A stretch of 64,000 bases of DNA from contig CAVSKB010000011.1 in assembly GCA_963728295.1 (NCBI GenBank), positions 248,001 to 312,000 on the forward strand, given 5' to 3'. The stretch's first letter is position 1; each line of letters starts with the position of its first letter. The DNA comes from DATJKD01 sp963728295. GTDB taxonomy: Bacteria; Pseudomonadota; Gammaproteobacteria; Steroidobacterales; Steroidobacteraceae. Shown here one piece after another: positions 62,118 to 64,000 of this stretch. A model generated the notes under the pieces. That model was not told the DNA's origin, searched no databases, and was given only the letters and a program-made list of their open reading frames with translations. The translations under genes were made by a program, and so were the position numbers.

Positions 62118-62987
62118 ATGAGCGTCCACCCGCAATCAATGCCGGTCGACCGGGATGCCCCCGCCATCACCGGTGGCATCTCGCGTATCGCGCCGCAGGT
62201 ATGGCGCATCGTCGCGCCGAACCCGAGCCCGCTCACGGGTCCGGGGACCAATACCTATCTCGTCGGGCAGAGTCGGCCCGTCGTAATCGATCCGGGCACG
62301 CGGGACGCAGCGCATCTCGAGCGGATCATGGACGTCGCCGGCGGCGCGATCGACCGGGTCGTCTGCACGCATTCGCACCCGGATCACTCGCCGGGAGCGG
62401 CGGAGCTCCGCGAACGCACCGGCGCACCGGTCTCAGGGCTGCCCGCGCCCCGCGATCCGCACCAGGACCCAACCTACGTGCCCGACGCGGTGCTGAGCGA
62501 CGGTGAGTCGGTGAGTCACCCGGAGTTCCAGCTGCGGGTCGTGCTGACACCCGGGCACGTCTCAAATCACGCGTGCCTGCTGCTCGAGGACGCGGGCCTG
62601 CTCTTCACGGGAGATCACCTGATGCAGGGAACGACCGTGGTGATCATTCCTCCGGAAGGCTCGATGCGCGACTACCTCGCCTCGCTGCGGCGTCTGCAGC
62701 ACATGCCCGTGACTTCGCTTGCACCCGGCCACGGCGCCGTGATTCCCGACGCCCAGGCCGAGATCGCCCGCGTGATCGCCCATCGGCTCGCGCGCGAGGC
62801 CAAGGTCGTGGCGGCGCTGTCGGCTCGTGCGGGTGCGACGATCGATGACCTCGTGCCCGTCGTGTACGACGACGTCCCGGTATCGCTCCACGGCTGGGCG
62901 CGTTACTCGCTGCTGGCGCACGCGATCAAGCTCGTGGAGGAGGGGCGTGCGACGGTGAGCGGCGAGGTCTACCGGTGGCTGGGCTGA
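62118..62987 (+). CDS. MBL-fold metallohydrolase, LACTB2-like
   Basis: A metallo-beta-lactamase-fold protein of 289 residues. Zinc ligands lie in VVCTHSHPDHSPGAAE near residue 84, VVLTPGHVSNHACLLLE, LLFTGDHLMQGTTVVI and SLAPGHGAVI. A C-terminal winged-helix-like part (VVYDDVPVSLHGWARYSLLA) completes the LACTB2/glyoxalase II-like form. Start ATG 62118 is chosen over an earlier in-frame start because similarity begins there. Substrate unknown. Confidence 0.83.
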   Translation: MSVHPQSMPVDRDAPAITGGISRIAPQVWRIVAPNPSPLTGPGTNTYLVGQSRPVVIDPGTRDAAHLERIMDVAGGAIDRVVCTHSHPDHSPGAAELRERTGAPVSGLPAPRDPHQDPTYVPDAVLSDGESVSHPEFQLRVVLTPGHVSNHACLLLEDAGLLFTGDHLMQGTTVVIIPPEGSMRDYLASLRRLQHMPVTSLAPGHGAVIPDAQAEIARVIAHRLAREAKVVAALSARAGATIDDLVPVVYDDVPVSLHGWARYSLLAHAIKLVEEGRATVSGEVYRWLG

Positions 62988-63018
62988 CTTCTCCAGTGTC
63001 CGGTCAGGCGTCGGTGAG

Positions 63019-63927
63019 ATGAGCACGCTGATCCTGCATCACTACGATGCCTCGCCCTACACGCAGCGCGTGCTCAAGATGCTGGCGATCAAGCGGCTTA
63101 CCTGGCAGTCCGTGCAAACGCCAATGCTGCCGCCCAAGGACGATCTCGTCGTGTTGACCGGCGGATACCGCGGGACGCCGGTGCTGCAGATCGGCGCCGA
63201 CGTGTATGTCGACTCGCAGCGGATCGCTCGTGAGCTCGAGCGGCGTTTTCCAGAGCCTTCGCTCTTTCCGCACGGCGGCGCGGGCCTCGGCTACGCAAGC
63301 GTCAAGTGGGCCGACGCCTACTTTCGTGCGGGCCTCCACATCGCGATCGCGCTCAACGGCGCGAGCTGGCCCGAGGAGTTCCGGCGCGACCGGCAGCAGT
63401 TGTTTCCGGACGTGGACTTCGAGCATATCGACCTCGAACATGCCAAGGCGCAGTTTCGCGCCTGCGCCGGGTTCGTCGAAGAGCAGCTCGCGGACGGGCG
63501 CCCGTTTCTCGGCGGGGATTCGCCCGGGCTCGCCGACATCCACGCGTGGACCATTCCATGGTTTGCGCGCGCTCACATGCCGGTCGTCAACGAGCTGCTT
63601 GCCGATCTCTCCCATCTCCCGTCCTGGGAAGGGCGGGTCGCGGCGCTGGGGGAGGGCACGCGCATGGAAGGCGACCCCGAAGCGGCATTCGCCGAGGCGT
63701 TGCACAACCGACCGGAGCCCGGCGAGGTCGCCGACGTCGACGCCCAGGAGCTGAGGTCGGGAATGACGGTGGAAGTCCTGCCGGACGACACGCTGCGCGG
63801 CGCGGTACGCGGCCGTGTCGTGGCGACGGGTCCCAACGAGATCGCGATCGAGCGATCCCATCCGCGCTGCGGCACGGTGGTCGTGCACTTTCCGCGACTT
63901 GGCTATCGCGTGCGGCCCCTCGACTAG
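63019..63927 (+). CDS. Glutathione S-transferase with C-terminal extension
   Basis: A 302-residue protein. The thioredoxin fold begins LILHHYDASPYTQRVLKML, with YRGTPVLQIGADVYVDSQRI providing the cis-proline and the ES/DS-type glutathione contact. The helical domain has PFLGGDSPGLADIHAWTIPW. About 80 further residues (DVDAQELRSGMTVEVLPDD and on) form a beta-rich tail seen in some bacterial GSTs. A second GST in a window that begins with one. The stop overlaps the convergent next gene's stop. Confidence 0.82.
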   Translation: MSTLILHHYDASPYTQRVLKMLAIKRLTWQSVQTPMLPPKDDLVVLTGGYRGTPVLQIGADVYVDSQRIARELERRFPEPSLFPHGGAGLGYASVKWADAYFRAGLHIAIALNGASWPEEFRRDRQQLFPDVDFEHIDLEHAKAQFRACAGFVEEQLADGRPFLGGDSPGLADIHAWTIPWFARAHMPVVNELLADLSHLPSWEGRVAALGEGTRMEGDPEAAFAEALHNRPEPGEVADVDAQELRSGMTVEVLPDDTLRGAVRGRVVATGPNEIAIERSHPRCGTVVVHFPRLGYRVRPLD

Positions 63928-64000
63928 ATCGGCAACTCCGCGTCGAAGACGATCACGGCGTCGCCGGTGACGCGGACGGCCGTCGCACGCCGGCCCGACG
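63924..64000 (-). CDS. C-terminal fragment, epimerase-like (DapF/PhzF-type fold)
   Basis: Only the last 24 residues are inside the window (ATAVRVTGDAVIVFDAELPI, then TAG). The pattern of a short strand, a GDAV turn and a final hydrophobic strand is like the C-terminus of diaminopimelate epimerase or PhzF-family isomerases, but the fragment is too short to be sure. Confidence 0.3.
   Translation of the reverse strand, partial: SGRRATAVRVTGDAVIVFDAELPI

Overview
The window looks like a chromosomal segment of a high-GC, Gram-negative proteobacterium. TonB-dependent receptors, lipoboxes, signal peptides and the choline/betaine gene set point to Proteobacteria; an uncultured gammaproteobacterium is my best guess, at low confidence. 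There are no rRNA, tRNA, phage, IS or CRISPR signals. Coding density is high and many neighbours overlap by ATGA or GTGA, so most genes sit in tight operons.

Layout. 1-1.5 kb: end of a GST and a periplasmic aspartic protease. 1.6-4.7 kb: a choline/betaine ABC transporter whose binding protein and permease are fused. 4.8-7.2 kb: a TonB receptor. 7.3-8.9 kb: an MttB-family methyltransferase. 8.95-17.2 kb (minus strand): a PHP metallohydrolase, then a corrinoid methyl-transfer operon (GbdR-like regulator, corrinoid protein, DUF1638 protein, 'virulence factor' domain protein, methyl-THF methyltransferase, ferredoxin/ASKHA activase). 17.4-25.0 kb: dimethylglycine dehydrogenase and soxBDAG. 25.1-33.4 kb: aldehyde dehydrogenase, MFS transporter, FAD oxidoreductase, GMC dehydrogenase, glycerophosphodiesterase and GlpT-type transporter. 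33.4-37.6 kb: a hydroxylase-sulfotransferase fusion divergent from a TPR-sulfotransferase. 37.6-48.5 kb: second TonB receptor, aminotransferase, hydroxyacid dehydrogenase, sodium symporter, MTHFR, prolidase-like lipoprotein, Rieske oxygenase and IclR regulator. 48.6-57.3 kb: two class III aminotransferases, aldehyde dehydrogenase, a two-subunit CoA-transferase and a TolB/PHP protein. 57.2-64 kb: P1 peptidase, amino-acid permease with agmatinase, a small ORF, EamA half-transporter, potassium channel, MBL hydrolase, GST and the tail of an epimerase-like gene.

How it fits together (inference). Glycerophosphocholine or choline would be cleaved or imported and oxidised to glycine betaine. The MttB/corrinoid/activase/methyl-THF set would move one methyl to tetrahydrofolate, leaving dimethylglycine. 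The dehydrogenase and heterotetrameric sarcosine oxidase would take that to glycine, and MTHFR would reoxidise methyl-THF. This is a betaine-to-glycine and C1 island with a corrinoid first step joined to oxidative later steps. The Rieske protein at 46.4 kb could be a second, O2-dependent entry.

Quality warning. Many genes are broken by single-base insertions, densest at 5.35-8.9, 11.4-23.4 and 48.6-56.9 kb. The extra base nearly always sits at a third codon position, and either of the two bases usually gives the same amino acid. I read this as a consensus artefact that keeps both alleles of co-assembled strains, not as pseudogenes. Coordinates of affected genes span the whole interrupted reading frame.
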